Positions 4,154 through 5,149 of a DNA stretch of 5,149 nt are shown here, piece after piece (position 1 is the first letter of the stretch; each line of letters opens with the position of its first letter). The notes under the pieces are model-generated. The model saw only the letters and a list, made by a program, of their open reading frames with translations, had not been told where the DNA came from and ran no database searches. Origin of the DNA: Syntrophomonadaceae bacterium (lineage in GTDB: Bacteria > Bacillota > Dethiobacteria > DTU022); the NCBI GenBank assembly GCA_003552365.1, contig PUKR01000024.1, positions 1 to 5,149 of the forward strand, given 5' to 3'. The translations under genes were made by a program, and so were the position numbers.

Positions 4154-5149
4154 GTGATTTTTAAAAGGTTCCTCAAAACTTTTATCATAGCATTTATCAT
4201 TGCTTTCTTAGGCTTTTTTATCGAAATAGATTATTACGTTATGAGGCCAAGCAGGGCCGTAGATCTGACTGAAATTATAAAAGTGGAAAATGCCGAGGAG
4301 CAGGAACGTGGCCTTACATATCTTTTAACGGTTACTCAGCAAAGGGCAAGTCTTTTTTTTGCAGCTTATGGTTATCTCCATCCCCACATGGATCTTAATC
4401 CAAGGGAAAGAGTTATACCCCGTGATATGGATGAAGAGGAGTACAGGGAACTGCTTGCCGAGCACATGGAAGAAAGCAAACATATTGCCCAGGTCGTAGC
4501 ATTACGAAAGGCGGGATATGAAGTTGAAATAGAAAGTGACGGGGTTGAGGTGGTTGATTTTGTGGAAGATGCACCAGCTTTAGAGTATCTAGAAATCGGC
4601 GATATTATTAACCGGGCCAATGGTAAAGAAGTACACCTGGCTTCAGAATTACCCGTTATTGTTCAGGATCGCGAAATCGGTGCAGAGGTGCCGATGGAAA
4701 TAACCAGGGAGGAACAAAATTTCAAAGTTTCAATTCCCACGGTCCCTCATCCGGATGATGAGAACCTGCCTTCCATCGGGGTATATATCCGGACCCTGAC
4801 CTGGGAACCGATTCTGCCGGTCGAAATTACCATGGATACCGGAAATATCGGAGGCCCCTCTGCGGGGTTGATGTTTACCCTGGAAATTTTGAACCAGTTA
4901 ACTCCGGATGATTTGACCGCCGGTAAAAACGTCGCCGGAACCGGAAAGATTGATCTGGATGAGAAAATAGGGACTATTGGTGGGGTTATGCAAAAAGTTA
5001 TTGCAGCTGAAGAAGCGGGAATTGAGTACTTTTTAATTCCGGAAGGCAACTATGATCAAGCCCGTAAGGCGGCAAGTGAAATCCAGGTTGTACCTGTAGA
5101 GACTCTGAGTGATGCGCTGGAGTTCTTAGAAACCCTGCAGGATAGTTAA
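4154..5149 (+). CDS. ylbL: SepM/YlbL-family membrane protease (PDZ plus Lon-type S16 domain)
   Basis: This is a 331-residue membrane-anchored serine protease with its stop at the last base of the window. An N-terminal anchor helix (about 6-24) is followed by an outward-facing body. Residues about 125-205 form a PDZ domain (VEVVDFVEDAPA, then LEIGDIINRANGKEV). The C-terminal Lon-type domain carries GGPSAG with catalytic S236 and GGVMQK with catalytic K281; their 45-residue spacing is close to that of the Lon Ser-Lys dyad. It lacks the Lon ATPase. Known relatives are streptococcal SepM, which trims the competence peptide outside the cell, and Bacillus YlbL, linked to cell-division control; the substrate here is unknown. 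The start is GTG at 4154 with GAAGGG (4143-4148) upstream and the anchor helix following directly. The coaD neighbourhood supports orthology with ylbL. Confidence 0.93.
   Translation: MIFKRFLKTFIIAFIIAFLGFFIEIDYYVMRPSRAVDLTEIIKVENAEEQERGLTYLLTVTQQRASLFFAAYGYLHPHMDLNPRERVIPRDMDEEEYRELLAEHMEESKHIAQVVALRKAGYEVEIESDGVEVVDFVEDAPALEYLEIGDIINRANGKEVHLASELPVIVQDREIGAEVPMEITREEQNFKVSIPTVPHPDDENLPSIGVYIRTLTWEPILPVEITMDTGNIGGPSAGLMFTLEILNQLTPDDLTAGKNVAGTGKIDLDEKIGTIGGVMQKVIAAEEAGIEYFLIPEGNYDQARKAASEIQVVPVETLSDALEFLETLQDS

Noticed and set aside
4372..5049. Antisense open frames inside the ylbL gene
   Set aside because: Serine- and isoleucine-rich shadows of the opposite coding frame without start signals.

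Overview
The window looks like chromosome of a low-to-medium GC Bacillota organism, most likely of the Clostridia type. The support is a zinc-ribbon (four-cysteine) ribosomal protein L28, strong AGGAGG-type ribosome binding sites with TTG and GTG starts, a CCA-encoding tRNA-Leu, a 594-residue acyl-CoA dehydrogenase that resembles Bacillus FadE/YusJ, and a coaD to ylbL (SepM-type protease) neighbourhood like that of Bacillus. No genus can be named from the sequence alone.

Left part (1-775): the 3' end of a bacterioferritin gene runs off the left edge. It ends at a 17-bp hairpin terminator shared with a tRNA-Leu(CAA) on the opposite strand, which has its own extended -10 promoter. The remaining spacer holds a plausible promoter and a small inverted repeat ahead of the acyl-CoA dehydrogenase gene.

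Middle (776-3084): a stand-alone acyl-CoA dehydrogenase gene of the fatty-acid beta-oxidation type converges on rpmB, with one symmetrical terminator between them. rpmB and coaD then diverge from a compact region where their predicted -35 boxes overlap.

Right part (3085-5149): coaD (coenzyme A synthesis), a 91-residue two-helix membrane protein of unknown function, a 277-base spacer, and a SepM/YlbL-type membrane protease (PDZ plus Lon-type S16 domain) whose stop codon is the last base of the window. In Bacillus, coaD is preceded by rsmD and followed by ylbJ-ylbK-ylbL; here rsmD is absent and the genes between coaD and ylbL are replaced by the small membrane gene.

The most unusual item is in the spacer before the protease gene. 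Bases 3948-4088 can fold into a compact four-way junction closed by a 19-position helix, with G-U wobbles that favour a + strand RNA. I do not recognise it as a known riboswitch or RNA family. It could be an undescribed structured leader RNA or a relic of a small inverted-repeat mobile element. Most other genes here are ordinary housekeeping or metabolic genes.
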